From: an archaeon GW2011_AR19
GTDB lineage: Archaea > Nanobdellota > Nanobdellia > Pacearchaeales > GW2011-AR1
Assembly (NCBI GenBank): GCA_000806015.1
Contig: JWKY01000001.1
Coordinates: 1 to 43,568, forward strand
DNA: 43,568 nucleotides
Direction: 5' to 3'
Both the position numbers and the translations under genes were made by a program. Positions 1 through 10,726 of this stretch are shown piece after piece. Under the pieces are notes generated by a model that did not search any database, was not told the DNA's origin, and was given only the letters and a program-made list of their open reading frames with translations. Position 1 is the stretch's first letter. Every line of letters begins with the position of its first letter.

Positions 1-1
1 C

Positions 2-1111
2 GTTGATACAAATACTCTTGGAACTTATATTGTAACTTATGATGTTGATGATTCAAATGGAAATTCTGCAACACAGGTTACAAGAACTGTTAATGTTGTA
101 GATACAACTATCTCCGTTATTACCTTACTCGGAAATCCTGTAGAAACTATTGAAGCATTTACTCCTTATCTTGATGATGGTGCTACAGCAAACGATAATT
201 ATGATGGAGATATTACAACAAATATTGTTACTATAAATCTTGTTGATGTTAATGTTGTCGGTGTTTATATTGTAACTTATGATGTTGCGGATAGTTCTGG
301 AAATAATGCTGTTCAAGTTACAAGAATTGTTAATGTTGTAGATACAATTGCCCCAGTATTAACAAACATTGCTTCTTCTGCCACATCTTCATCAGCAACA
401 ATAACTTGGACAACAAATGAAAATGCAAATTCAACAACTTATTATGGAACAACAAATGCCACAACTTCTATTCAAAGTTTAGGTGATTCTGTAACAAGTC
501 ACTCAATTAGTTTGTCAAGTTTGTTAGCTTCAACATTTTATTATTTTAATGTAAGTTCCTGCGACGCTGCTGGAAATTGCGCTGTTTCAACTCAATACCA
601 TTTCACAACTTCTGCTATTGACAACGGAAATGGCGGCGGAGGAAGCGGTGGCGGGGGTGGAGGAAGCGGAAGCTCTTCTATAAAATATTACACATGTTCA
701 AAATGGAATGAATGGTCTGCATGCAGTGATAGCAAACAAACAAGAATTTGTTCAGAAAAAATAATCACAACTTCGCAAAAAGGAGTTATTGAATCTAAAT
801 TCAATGCAACAGAAACACAAACTTGTACAGCGTCGGTTTTAACCCCAACAGGCTCAGCAGTTGAAGAAAGTGAATCAAATGAGGTTTCGCCTGTGGAAGA
901 AGCAACTCCCGGATTTTTTGGAAGAATAACTGGCGCTATAACAGGCGCAGCAACTGGTTTAACTAAATCAAAAGGCGGAAAAGTTTCTTTAATTGTTCTC
1001 GGAATTTTAGCTCTGGCTTGGTTATTATTAGCCATTAGCAGAAGAATGAATAGAAAAGATGCAGCAAGAAGAATCAAAATAATTCATAAAAGTGATTTGG
1101 GGAAGAAATAA
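2..1111 (+). CDS. Surface protein, 5'-truncated by window edge: DUF5011/HYR-like Ig repeats, FN3-like domain, Gly/Ser linker, TSP1-like Cys/Trp motif, C-terminal TM helix with basic tail
   Basis: Frame 2 is open from base 2 ([34 protein letters not shown]... repeated); linker [54 protein letters not shown] + [11 protein letters not shown]. Confidence 0.75.
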   Translation, partial: VDTNTLGTYIVTYDVDDSNGNSATQVTRTVNVVDTTISVITLLGNPVETIEAFTPYLDDGATANDNYDGDITTNIVTINLVDVNVVGVYIVTYDVADSSGNNAVQVTRIVNVVDTIAPVLTNIASSATSSSATITWTTNENANSTTYYGTTNATTSIQSLGDSVTSHSISLSSLLASTFYYFNVSSCDAAGNCAVSTQYHFTTSAIDNGNGGGGSGGGGGGSGSSSIKYYTCSKWNEWSACSDSKQTRICSEKIITTSQKGVIESKFNATETQTCTASVLTPTGSAVEESESNEVSPVEEATPGFFGRITGAITGAATGLTKSKGGKVSLIVLGILALAWLLLAISRRMNRKDAARRIKIIHKSDLGKK

Positions 1112-1146
1112 TTCTTTTGAATATTTTCAGAAGGGCGAGAAAATCT

Positions 1147-2061
1147 TTATTTCTGCTGGATATTTACATTAATGATAAATGATGCTGTCTCACTTTCGTA
1201 AAGTTTAACCCCATTTGTTTGTTGTAGAAAATGCATTTCTCGATTATATAATTCCCAAATTAGTGACCACAATTTACTTTCTTTATTTATTAATTCTGCA
1301 TTAAGTTTTAAAACATCGTGAGCTTCTTTAAAGTCAATAACCTTTCCATGTGATTTATAGACCTTACCTTCAGATAATGATTTTGCCACTTTACTTGCTT
1401 GTTTATTTTTTCCCTTGAACATGTATTTTTTTAACCATTTTTCGGCAAAAGTTCTTGAATGAGATATTGCATTTTCACAGATTTGAATTACTTCTGGTCT
1501 TAATTGAGCTAGTAACGGAATATACATATTGACAGGATCGGGACTTTTCTTATCTTTGATTCTATCCCTTATCTTCTCAAGCCCTCCCAAAAATGCCTGT
1601 GCGGGAATTGAAGATTGACCAACAATTATTTGAGGATCAATTGGTCCCAATTCGGATAAATAACCCATTAGTATCTTATCGCTACCCAACGCAATCATTG
1701 TTGCTGCACTTTTTGCTTGATTAGGAATTATTACATTAAACTCTTCTGTAAACCTTTCCCTACACATCATTAATAATTTTTCCGCAGCATTAGGCTCTCC
1801 ACCATTACTAACAATCATCAAATCGGCTTTATTAGAATTTGCTGATCTCAATAAATCTTCAAAAGGTTGAACATCTTCAGATCTAATCATTCGTAAATTA
1901 TTGATTTCAGGAATATTAATCGGAAAATTTGCTGAAGCATAGCAAATTAATTTCCGTTTTGTAATCTTTTGTATTTCTTTTATTAAATCCTGTCTGATTT
2001 TAATATGGTCCTTATGATTCCATTCATCCAAGATTTTTTGAAAGATTGTGTCGTTACTCAT
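1147..2061 (-). CDS. Serine dehydrogenase proteinase (SDH_sah, ClpP/crotonase-like fold) family protein
   Basis: Motifs DLMIVSNGGEPNAAEKL, IPNQAKSAATMIALGSDKILMGYLSELGPIDPQI. Confidence 0.7.
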   Translation of the reverse strand: MSNDTIFQKILDEWNHKDHIKIRQDLIKEIQKITKRKLICYASANFPINIPEINNLRMIRSEDVQPFEDLLRSANSNKADLMIVSNGGEPNAAEKLLMMCRERFTEEFNVIIPNQAKSAATMIALGSDKILMGYLSELGPIDPQIIVGQSSIPAQAFLGGLEKIRDRIKDKKSPDPVNMYIPLLAQLRPEVIQICENAISHSRTFAEKWLKKYMFKGKNKQASKVAKSLSEGKVYKSHGKVIDFKEAHDVLKLNAELINKESKLWSLIWELYNREMHFLQQTNGVKLYESETASFIINVNIQQK

Positions 2062-2071
2062 TTAAAGACCT

Positions 2072-2209
2072 CTAAGAATTACTACTGATTTCTCCTTTAA
2101 CAATATATTTTAATTCTTCAACCCTAATTTGCTTTATAATCTCTGTAAATTCTTCTATTTCTTTCTTCTTATCGTTGCTTAAATCCTTATAAAATTTTGA
2201 TAAACTCAT
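2072..2209 (-). CDS. Small hypothetical protein (45 aa) just upstream of the SDH-like gene
   Basis: Open frame MSLSKFYKDLSNDKKKEIEEFTEIIKQIRVEELKYIVKGEISSNS*, below the ORF-track cutoff. Confidence 0.35.
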   Translation of the reverse strand: MSLSKFYKDLSNDKKKEIEEFTEIIKQIRVEELKYIVKGEISSNS

Positions 2210-2384
2210 ATTAAAATATAATCCTACATATTATTTAAATGTAGTGATTTTGAACAGATTTTCTCGCTTTGATTGTTGTTCTTGAGGTATCGCTTTATTC
2301 TTTTTATGAAACTTAGCTTAAAATTTTTACGGCGATAACTTTCTTTTAGCGGAGCAGTATTTTTAATTTTTCTCAATAACTCAC

Positions 2385-2510
2385 CACTTGCGTGGCTCGG
2401 ATTTACTTATGATTTCTACCAAGACAGCTTAATTCAATTATTTTATTGACTATTTCTCAAACTTTTCCAACACGACATTTTTCTTAATTTCTGCGAAAGC
2501 AGGTATTTTA
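2385..2510 (-). repeat. Dispersed repeat family 2, inverted intergenic copy
   Basis: Reverse complement shares GTCGTGTTGGAAAAGTT and GTAGAAATCATAAGTAAATCCGAG-type blocks with 12003-12155. Confidence 0.6.
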
Positions 2511-2619
2511 ATTATTTTAATCGTTTTTCCCGCCGTATTTATTCATTATTGTTATAACAGCTTTTTAATACGATAATTTTTTGATAAAATTTAAATACTC
2601 TTACATTTATTTTAAGATT

Positions 2620-3123
2620 ATGACTAAAACAACTAAAAAAATTTCAATTACTGCAATCTTAATCATATTTGGAACAATAGTTTTAGTAATTTTAACTTGG
2701 CCAAGATTAAGTTTACAGACAAAGTTTGATGGCGGACAATCTAATTTTCAAATTTATAATCCAGATACCGCAAAATTAACAGTTAGTGTATGGAACAGGG
2801 GAGGAGCAATTTCGGATTGGAAAATAATAACTCCAGAAAGTTGTGTTTCTGCTAAAGTGGGTGGTAATATTACTTGCACACATGAAGGTTTTGGTGGAAT
2901 CACACCCTGTACGTTTGCGATATGTTCTCCTACAAAAGTGCAAGAGATAGGTCCTACTGACATAATGAGTTTCAAATTTAACGAACCTTATCCTAAAAAT
3001 TTTACATTTACGTTAGATGTTCAATCTTCATTTAGTTTCATACCAATAGCAACAATGAACGAAACTTATTATTGTAATTTGAATGGAGATAATGTAGATT
3101 CTTATAATTGTTCAAAAATTTAA
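2620..3123 (+). CDS. Hypothetical membrane-anchored/exported protein
   Basis: ATG at 2620 (MTKTTKKISITAILIIFGTIVLVILTWP); N-terminal TM and extracytoplasmic Cys-containing domain. Confidence 0.5.
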   Translation: MTKTTKKISITAILIIFGTIVLVILTWPRLSLQTKFDGGQSNFQIYNPDTAKLTVSVWNRGGAISDWKIITPESCVSAKVGGNITCTHEGFGGITPCTFAICSPTKVQEIGPTDIMSFKFNEPYPKNFTFTLDVQSSFSFIPIATMNETYYCNLNGDNVDSYNCSKI

Positions 3124-3227
3124 ATTTTACAGCAATAAAAAATTTCTTAAGCAAAGCGTCATGGATTTATCCTGGTGCGAAGCCAATAAATATTTGCGAA
3201 GCAAGAAATTATAGTATTAGTTTTTTG

Positions 3228-3476
3228 TTATTTATTTTTAAAAAATTCCAAACCTTTTTCTGTTATTTTTATTTGAAAATAAAATCTGCCATTTCTCTCA
3301 TGATTTTCTATTTTCTTAATTTCAACAAAACCAAATTTTTCTAATTCTTCACAATTGGATTTTATTGTTTCAAATCCAGTATTAATTTTTCTTTCTAATT
3401 GCGCGTAACTCATGGGATTTGATTTTAAATGCTTCAATATCTTTTCTTTTATTTCAAATGAAGAACGCTTAGACAT
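3228..3476 (-). CDS. Winged-helix DNA-binding protein
   Basis: EIKEKILKHLKSNPMSYAQLERKINTGFETIKSNCEELEKFGFVEIKK.. RFYFQIKITEKG. Confidence 0.6.
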   Translation of the reverse strand: MSKRSSFEIKEKILKHLKSNPMSYAQLERKINTGFETIKSNCEELEKFGFVEIKKIENHERNGRFYFQIKITEKGLEFFKNK

Positions 3477-3535
3477 ACTATAGATAAAGAGTAAGTTTTA
3501 AATAGAGTAACTCATAATATCATAGTAAGTAAAAA

Positions 3536-4405
3536 ATGAATAAAAACAATTATATTTGGATTGGAATTGCTGTTGTTGTCGTTATTATTATTTTTATTGT
3601 ATTAATGAATAATTCTTCAACATTTACTAAAAAAGTTTTACCAGAGGATATTCAAATTTCCGATTTTCGTTATGAAGACAAAGATGGAACAAGCCTTCCT
3701 TTTTATATCTATGATGAAAATGAAGGAATTAGAACAAATGCTAAAATAACTATTTCTACAAATAGAAATGATTTATATTTAATGGTTTATGACAATACCC
3801 ATAAATTATTGTTTTATTCTGAAAATCCTGAAAGATATGACGGAAAATTAAATGTTGGAGAAAATGAAATAATCATTTTTAATAATTTTTATTTATCTTC
3901 TTTATCTCAAAGACCAGAATTAAAATTTTGTGTTTCAACAAAAGCGGGGTATGATTATGATTTACAAGATACTATTTTAAAAGATGCTGTTTGTAAAACA
4001 AAGATTTTTGATAGTCCAGAATTCAAATATGAAATTTTTCCTAATCCAATAATAATTACTATAAGTAAAAGTAGTGAAATACTTGATGATTTTCCAACCC
4101 AAACCTTAATGATAAAAAATATCGGTGAGAATTATGCTCCAACTTGGATATTGATTACAGATACAAACCCAAGTTCAAATGTCGCCCCAATGTATTATGC
4201 AGAGAAAATTGACGATAATAATAAATGTGATCATTGCATTAAACCGGGAGATACAGCTGAATTTAAGATAACTACGGTCATTGGAGGCGGTCTCCCAATT
4301 GGAACTTATGAGACTCAAGGATTTATTTATGGATATAATATAGAAAAATTAAACACAGAAACTATCTTAAAACAATTTACTTTAAAAACAATTGTTAATC
4401 CTTAA
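3536..4405 (+). CDS. Hypothetical membrane-anchored exported protein
   Basis: 289-aa ORF, N-terminal TM WIGIAVVVVIIIFIVLM, beta-rich remainder. Confidence 0.55.
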   Translation: MNKNNYIWIGIAVVVVIIIFIVLMNNSSTFTKKVLPEDIQISDFRYEDKDGTSLPFYIYDENEGIRTNAKITISTNRNDLYLMVYDNTHKLLFYSENPERYDGKLNVGENEIIIFNNFYLSSLSQRPELKFCVSTKAGYDYDLQDTILKDAVCKTKIFDSPEFKYEIFPNPIIITISKSSEILDDFPTQTLMIKNIGENYAPTWILITDTNPSSNVAPMYYAEKIDDNNKCDHCIKPGDTAEFKITTVIGGGLPIGTYETQGFIYGYNIEKLNTETILKQFTLKTIVNP

Positions 4406-4506
4406 CTAATATTTTACTATCTTCTAGAATAAAGATGAGTGGATATTCCCATGATTATCTCAAACAAAACAAAGAGATTTTTTTACTAACCCTCATGAAA
4501 AGTATT

Positions 4507-5187
4507 TTATTTTAATTCAACACTATAAGCAAGAATTTTTTCAAAATTATTTGATTTTACAAGATTGAATACTCCATTTTCTTTTTTATATTCACAAAAA
4601 AATGATTGTGAAATTACATTATCTTTCAACCTCTTTCTCTCTTTTTTTAAATAAAAATAATTCAATTTAAATTCGGCTGAATCAAGAGCGGAATTAGTTA
4701 ATTCAACATTTAAATTTTCTACATCAAAATTGAATTGTTCATTGTCTTTGTACTCTATAGGAACTAAAATATAAACCATTCCTTGTTTTTCTATTTCATC
4801 TTTATTTCCATTTTTTAATTGAGTTATATTAACATTTTGATAAGACCATTTCCAAGAAAACTGAGTGGGAATTTTTCCATAATTTGCGATTCCAATATTT
4901 AAAGGAATTGAGATATCTTCTTCTAACTTATCAGGGCAATGCCATCCAGAAATATACGCTTGAGGTAAATAGGAACCTTCTATTGCTTGAGTTTGTTTAT
5001 TCATAGAAGAAAAGGTGAGAAATCCGGATACTACAATAGCTGTTGTTAAAACAACCATCCAAAAATTGTTCTTTTTCCAAAACCTTTCTGTTTTCGCTTT
5101 TTTATCAACAATCTTCTGGATTTCTTTTTTTAATTGTTCTTTGGTAAATTGAACCCCTTTTTGTTTTGAACTATCTTTTTTTCCCAT
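4507..5187 (-). CDS. Hypothetical membrane protein
   Basis: MGKKDSSKQKG..., one TM (MVVLTTAIVVSGFLTF); start at 5187 avoids overlap with the RuBisCO gene. Confidence 0.5.
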   Translation of the reverse strand: MGKKDSSKQKGVQFTKEQLKKEIQKIVDKKAKTERFWKKNNFWMVVLTTAIVVSGFLTFSSMNKQTQAIEGSYLPQAYISGWHCPDKLEEDISIPLNIGIANYGKIPTQFSWKWSYQNVNITQLKNGNKDEIEKQGMVYILVPIEYKDNEQFNFDVENLNVELTNSALDSAEFKLNYFYLKKERKRLKDNVISQSFFCEYKKENGVFNLVKSNNFEKILAYSVELK

Positions 5188-5206
5188 TTTAATATTTTCC
5201 CTAAAA

Positions 5207-6628
5207 TTAATAAACAACCCTCGGTCCGTATCCCCAAAGTTTTACTGCAGAAGCTAATTCTGAATTTGGATTTTCTTTGACAAATTTTTTTAAAGGAATT
5301 TTTTTATAATAAATATCTCTTGCCTGTTCAATCGCTTTTACTCCTGCTTCTATTCCATCTGGATGACCCAACAAACCCCCTCCGCATTGTATAATAATAT
5401 CGTCTCCTAATTTATTTAAAACTTCTTCAAAATCTCCTGGATGCAATCCGCCTGACGCAGTCATCCAAATAGGTTTAATGTGATGCCAGTTTTGCCCCAA
5501 CGACGGAATTTTATTGTGCGGCTTGAGCTCTTTGGTTTGTAAAACATCTTTTATATAAATTGCTTCTCCATAATCTTCCATTTTTGCCAAAGGACTTCCG
5601 CCATGCAAAGAATCAACTCCTAACAACCGAAATAATTTTGCCAGCAAAATCATTGAAATAGAAAAACCAAATAATTTTCCGTCGCCATGAACTCCTGGAG
5701 AATTATCTCTTGTTATAAATCCGTGCATTGCTCTGTGAGCGTGAATTGCAAGCCCGAGATTTTTTCTCCTTATTGTATCAACAGCTGCAAAACCAGTTGT
5801 AACAACATCAAGCATCATAAAAATTCCCCCATTTTCTTTAATCAGTTTTGCTCTTCGCAGAACTTCGTCAATATTTGAATGAGTTGTATTGCAAAGATAA
5901 AATTTTTTATTTCCTGTCTTTTGTTCTGCTTTTTTTAATTCATTCAAAACTAATCTGCATCTTTCATCAAATTTATTAAAAAATAAATTTGTAAGATTTT
6001 CATCATCTTTAATTCCGTCATAAGTTCCATTTTCTGAATTAAATAAAATTTTCGCAAGTTCTGCCTGTTCTTTTGCTGTTCTTCCGATTTTCGGTTTTGG
6101 AACGGTGCAGACTAAACACTCTTTTGGTTTTTTTAATAATTTTCTAATTCCAGAAACTCCAAATCTCGGGCCTGGAAAAGCATTAATCATTTTTTTAGGA
6201 AATCTTATATCATAAACTCTCATTGCAGAAACCATTTTCATTCCGGCAATATTCCCGACAATTCCGGCAAGCAGGCCGGAAATATTATCTAATTCAAAAA
6301 GTTCAATAGGATACGCAACTTTAAACATTTTTTTTTCATAATCCAAATCAAAAGCCAAAGCCCTAAACTTTTCTGCCATTTTTATTCCTGAATCTTTTCC
6401 AGAATAAACTTTTGTCCAAGTTCCCGTGGAAGATTCTGCAGCAACAGTCCCGGCAGCGTCTTCAAAAAGTTTGTCTATTTTTTTCTGCCCTTTTTTCAGA
6501 TGATGATATTTAGCTTCTTTAACCGCTGTTTCATCAAGTTCTATTTTTAACAAAGTAATTACATAATTCTCATCAGGATTTTTTGGTTTCCATCCTCTTT
6601 TTGCAACATAATTAAATTGTACTGCCAT
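5207..6628 (-). CDS. rbcL: Ribulose-1,5-bisphosphate carboxylase/oxygenase large subunit, form III-type
   Basis: TVPKPKIG, GIKDDEN (carbamylated Lys motif), AIHAHRAMHG, ASGGLHPGDF, QCGGGLLGHPDG. Confidence 0.95.
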   Translation of the reverse strand: MAVQFNYVAKRGWKPKNPDENYVITLLKIELDETAVKEAKYHHLKKGQKKIDKLFEDAAGTVAAESSTGTWTKVYSGKDSGIKMAEKFRALAFDLDYEKKMFKVAYPIELFELDNISGLLAGIVGNIAGMKMVSAMRVYDIRFPKKMINAFPGPRFGVSGIRKLLKKPKECLVCTVPKPKIGRTAKEQAELAKILFNSENGTYDGIKDDENLTNLFFNKFDERCRLVLNELKKAEQKTGNKKFYLCNTTHSNIDEVLRRAKLIKENGGIFMMLDVVTTGFAAVDTIRRKNLGLAIHAHRAMHGFITRDNSPGVHGDGKLFGFSISMILLAKLFRLLGVDSLHGGSPLAKMEDYGEAIYIKDVLQTKELKPHNKIPSLGQNWHHIKPIWMTASGGLHPGDFEEVLNKLGDDIIIQCGGGLLGHPDGIEAGVKAIEQARDIYYKKIPLKKFVKENPNSELASAVKLWGYGPRVVY

Positions 6629-6659
6629 ATTTGTCTCTTTTTATTTTTAAGTTTATTAT

Positions 6660-7994
<1,335 letters not shown>

Positions 7995-8056
7995 GATTCA
8001 AGTAAGAAGAAGAGATTTAAAAAACTACTCTTGATAAAATTCTGGTTAGCTAAAAA

Positions 8057-8605
8057 TTATTTTATCGTCAAATCAACACCTACAGTAGAAGCGTATTGAA
8101 GTCCATTATTTTTAACATCAAGTGAATATCTTATCTGGCAAAGGGGAGCTGTTTCAGGAATATTAAATTTAACAAGAATTGCATCCTCTAATTTACTTCC
8201 AGAAATAAGATTTATGCCTGTGCCTGTTTTACCAAGAACTATTAAACTCTCTGCTTGTTCTTCTGATAATTGACAACCAGAACTAATTTCTCCAACTGAA
8301 ACAATATAAGAAAAAGAACCATCTGTTTGTTCTTTATTCATAATAGAAAATCCAAATCCTCCGCTGTCCCCCTTCTTTATAGTTATCGTTCTTTCTTTAG
8401 GATACACAACAACGCTTTTATCTTCTTCTGAAAATAATTGGTCTATCTCGCTCTGTATTTTTGTATCTACTTGATCAATCGCGCTCGTCCCCGTCTTGAA
8501 AATTTTCTGCACTAAAAAAATTCCCAATACTAAAACACTCATAAGCAAAACAATCGTTACAATTGTTCCGACACTCATTTCCATTGCGCCGATTTTATTT
8601 TTCAT
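8057..8605 (-). CDS. Membrane protein with archaeal pilin-like N-terminus
   Basis: MKNKIGAMEMSVGTIVTIVLLMSVLVLGIFLVQKIF followed by soluble domain. Confidence 0.45.
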   Translation of the reverse strand: MKNKIGAMEMSVGTIVTIVLLMSVLVLGIFLVQKIFKTGTSAIDQVDTKIQSEIDQLFSEEDKSVVVYPKERTITIKKGDSGGFGFSIMNKEQTDGSFSYIVSVGEISSGCQLSEEQAESLIVLGKTGTGINLISGSKLEDAILVKFNIPETAPLCQIRYSLDVKNNGLQYASTVGVDLTIK

Positions 8606-8606
8606 T

Positions 8607-8885
8607 TTATTGTACAGAAGGGATAAGAGAGGATATTTGACCTGCTTTTAATAATAAAAATAAACTAGCTGCAAAAAGCACTACGCTAACAATAATTCCT
8701 ATAATGTTGAGTTTTTTTGATAAATTTGAAAGAGTTGTTTTTTGTTTTCTGCTTTGAACTAAACCAATTATCCCAAGAGTTAATCCAATTAAAGGACTAA
8801 AAAAAGCCATGACTATACTTACAATTCCAAAGACATAGCTTGTCAAAGGAAAATTTATTTTATCGAGACTATCTTTAACCACCAT
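8607..8885 (-). CDS. Small DUF4190-like membrane protein
   Basis: FGIVSIVMAFFSPLIGLTLGIIGLVQSRKQ... second TM pair. Confidence 0.5.
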   Translation of the reverse strand: MVVKDSLDKINFPLTSYVFGIVSIVMAFFSPLIGLTLGIIGLVQSRKQKTTLSNLSKKLNIIGIIVSVVLFAASLFLLLKAGQISSLIPSVQ

Positions 8886-8942
8886 CTTTTTATATTCGTA
8901 TTAATGAAAGTTGTTTTATAAATGTTTTTGAAATTTGGGAAT

Positions 8943-9662
8943 TTATTTCTTTTCTTTTTTTACTTCTTTTTTTTCTTCTTTTGATTTTCCTTCTTTCTTT
9001 TCTTCTACTTTGCTCTCAGCAGGCTTGATTTCTCCTGGTTTAACTTCAGCGCCTTCCACTTTTCCAGCCGCTGCTTCAGCAGCTTCTTTAGCAGCTTGTT
9101 CCTGTTTAATTAAATCTTCCTGCTGTTTCTTTACTTTTAAGAAATATTCATCAAGATCTTTTCTTTTTTCGGGCGAAGTTTCTGTCAAGCCTTTTTTTAT
9201 TTCTTCAGCGAACTTGCCTTCATCAATTAATTGCCCAACTTCTGAAGCCGAATTGTTTTCAACAAGAACTCCTAAGCTGACACAAGTTCCGATTATTGTT
9301 TTAACTGATGATTTCAAATCTTTGCAAAGTAAATCGTTTTGTTTGGTTTTTGCAATAGAAATAATCTGCTCAATAGATGCGTTCGCAATTTTTTGTTTTT
9401 TTTGAAGACCAGAGCCTTTGTCAAGCCCTAATTCTTTTTTTAATAATTCTGAAACAGGCGGAGAAGATACAAAAACTTCAATTTTTTTTGTTGAAGGGTC
9501 TACAGATAATTCTACAGGAACTTTTAATCCTTTAAAATTTTTTGTTGCATCATTTACCTGCTGGATTATCTGTCCGACGTTTAATCCTAAGGGGCCAATT
9601 TTTTGAGCCAGAGCTGGACCGGGCTGCATTGCTCCACCTTCAACTAAAAGTTTAATTTGCAT
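8943..9662 (-). CDS. rpl11: Ribosomal protein L11 with long Lys/Glu/Ala-rich C-terminal extension
   Basis: LLVEGGAMQPGPALAQKIGPLGLNVGQIIQQVNDAT; tail EEKKEGKSKEEKKEVKKEKK. Confidence 0.95.
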   Translation of the reverse strand: MQIKLLVEGGAMQPGPALAQKIGPLGLNVGQIIQQVNDATKNFKGLKVPVELSVDPSTKKIEVFVSSPPVSELLKKELGLDKGSGLQKKQKIANASIEQIISIAKTKQNDLLCKDLKSSVKTIIGTCVSLGVLVENNSASEVGQLIDEGKFAEEIKKGLTETSPEKRKDLDEYFLKVKKQQEDLIKQEQAAKEAAEAAAGKVEGAEVKPGEIKPAESKVEEKKEGKSKEEKKEVKKEKK

Positions 9663-9664
9663 TT

Positions 9665-10114
9665 TTATTTTTCTCCTTCCTCTCTTCTTATAACTTTAAC
9701 ATTATCTATTTTAACTGTAACTGGAAGCGGAACAACCGCGCCAAGCAAACTTACGACTACTACTTCTTTTTGCTTATCTATTCTTATAACTTTTGCTTTT
9801 TCTTTTTTAAATGGTTCTGCAATTATCTCAACAAAATCTCCTTCACGTATTGAAATATCTTCCATAGAAGGTTTTATCATATTTCCTATTTCTTCGTAAC
9901 TGATAGTCTTTCCAATAATTCCCTTGACATAAGGCAGATTAAAAACTGCTTCCTCTGCTGAATCTCTGTCTTCAGCTTCTAAAAGAACATATCCTCTTAA
10001 GCCGTGCGGTCTTGAAATAGAATATACTTTAATATTCTTTTTTTCTGCTCTATCTGAAATCATATCGAGGGCTCTTTCTTCTTTGTTTGTTGTAACTTTT
10101 ATAATGAAAATCAT
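9665..10114 (-). CDS. spt5: Transcription elongation factor Spt5/NusG
   Basis: NGN domain plus KOW (IREGDFVEIIAEPFKKEKAKVIRID); adjacent to L11 and SecE. Confidence 0.93.
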   Translation of the reverse strand: MIFIIKVTTNKEERALDMISDRAEKKNIKVYSISRPHGLRGYVLLEAEDRDSAEEAVFNLPYVKGIIGKTISYEEIGNMIKPSMEDISIREGDFVEIIAEPFKKEKAKVIRIDKQKEVVVVSLLGAVVPLPVTVKIDNVKVIRREEGEK

Positions 10115-10196
10115 TTATTTAGCTCCGTCTAAATCTTAATTATCTAAGAAATAGATATTAGTATTTAAAATTAGAGGTTTATAAGCCTTTAGTTTA

Positions 10197-10490
10197 TTAT
10201 TCTAATTTTTTATCTTCAGCAAGTTTATGAAGATATTCTCTTTCAAATAAATTAAGCTTATTGATATTTATTTCTTCAGATACAAAGTCATTTACCCATA
10301 ATTTTGATTTATTTTCAAGACCATAATTTTTAAATTTTTTAATATATAAATCATCTTCTTCTTTAAATAAAATAGTATGGGGCAAAAGTAAACGAGAATA
10401 AGACATTCCCAAATATACTCCTTTTGTTAAAGTAAGAATACTGCTATTCATAATTGCATAAATTCTTCCTAGAACTAATTTTTCAATCAT
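10197..10490 (-). CDS. Hypothetical protein
   Basis: 97-aa ORF between secE and spt5, no recognised motif. Confidence 0.4.
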   Translation of the reverse strand: MIEKLVLGRIYAIMNSSILTLTKGVYLGMSYSRLLLPHTILFKEEDDLYIKKFKNYGLENKSKLWVNDFVSEEININKLNLFEREYLHKLAEDKKLE

Positions 10491-10502
10491 TTTTATAATT
10501 TT

Positions 10503-10670
10503 TTATGTAAATGCCTTCATGACTAAAGCAATTATAAATCCTATAAACCCGAGAATTAAAATTCCGATTGCCGAGACTTTTGCAACTTTTTCAAATTCTT
10601 CTTTTGTGGGTTTTTTTAAAGTATGCCAGACACGGACGCATTTGCTGAAAAAAGATTTTATTGATTCCAT
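10503..10670 (-). CDS. secE: Preprotein translocase subunit SecE (Sec61 gamma)
   Basis: MESIKSFFSKCVRVWHTLKKPTKEEFEKVAKVSAIGILILGFIGFIIALVMKAFT*; archaeal ftsZ-secE-spt5-L11 order; absent from ORF track (<60 aa). Confidence 0.88.
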   Translation of the reverse strand: MESIKSFFSKCVRVWHTLKKPTKEEFEKVAKVSAIGILILGFIGFIIALVMKAFT

Positions 10671-10726
10671 GATTAAATTAGAAAGGCAGGGTTTTTAAGA
10701 TATTCGGAAAATAAAAAATATTCAAA

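Noticed and set aside
3108-3344. 78-aa plus-strand ORF
   Set aside because: Overlaps the end of a better ORF and the opposite-strand winged-helix gene; Phe/Lys-rich AT composition.
8935-9405. 156-aa plus-strand ORF over the L11 tail
   Set aside because: Ser/Phe-rich shadow of a Lys/Glu-rich coding region.
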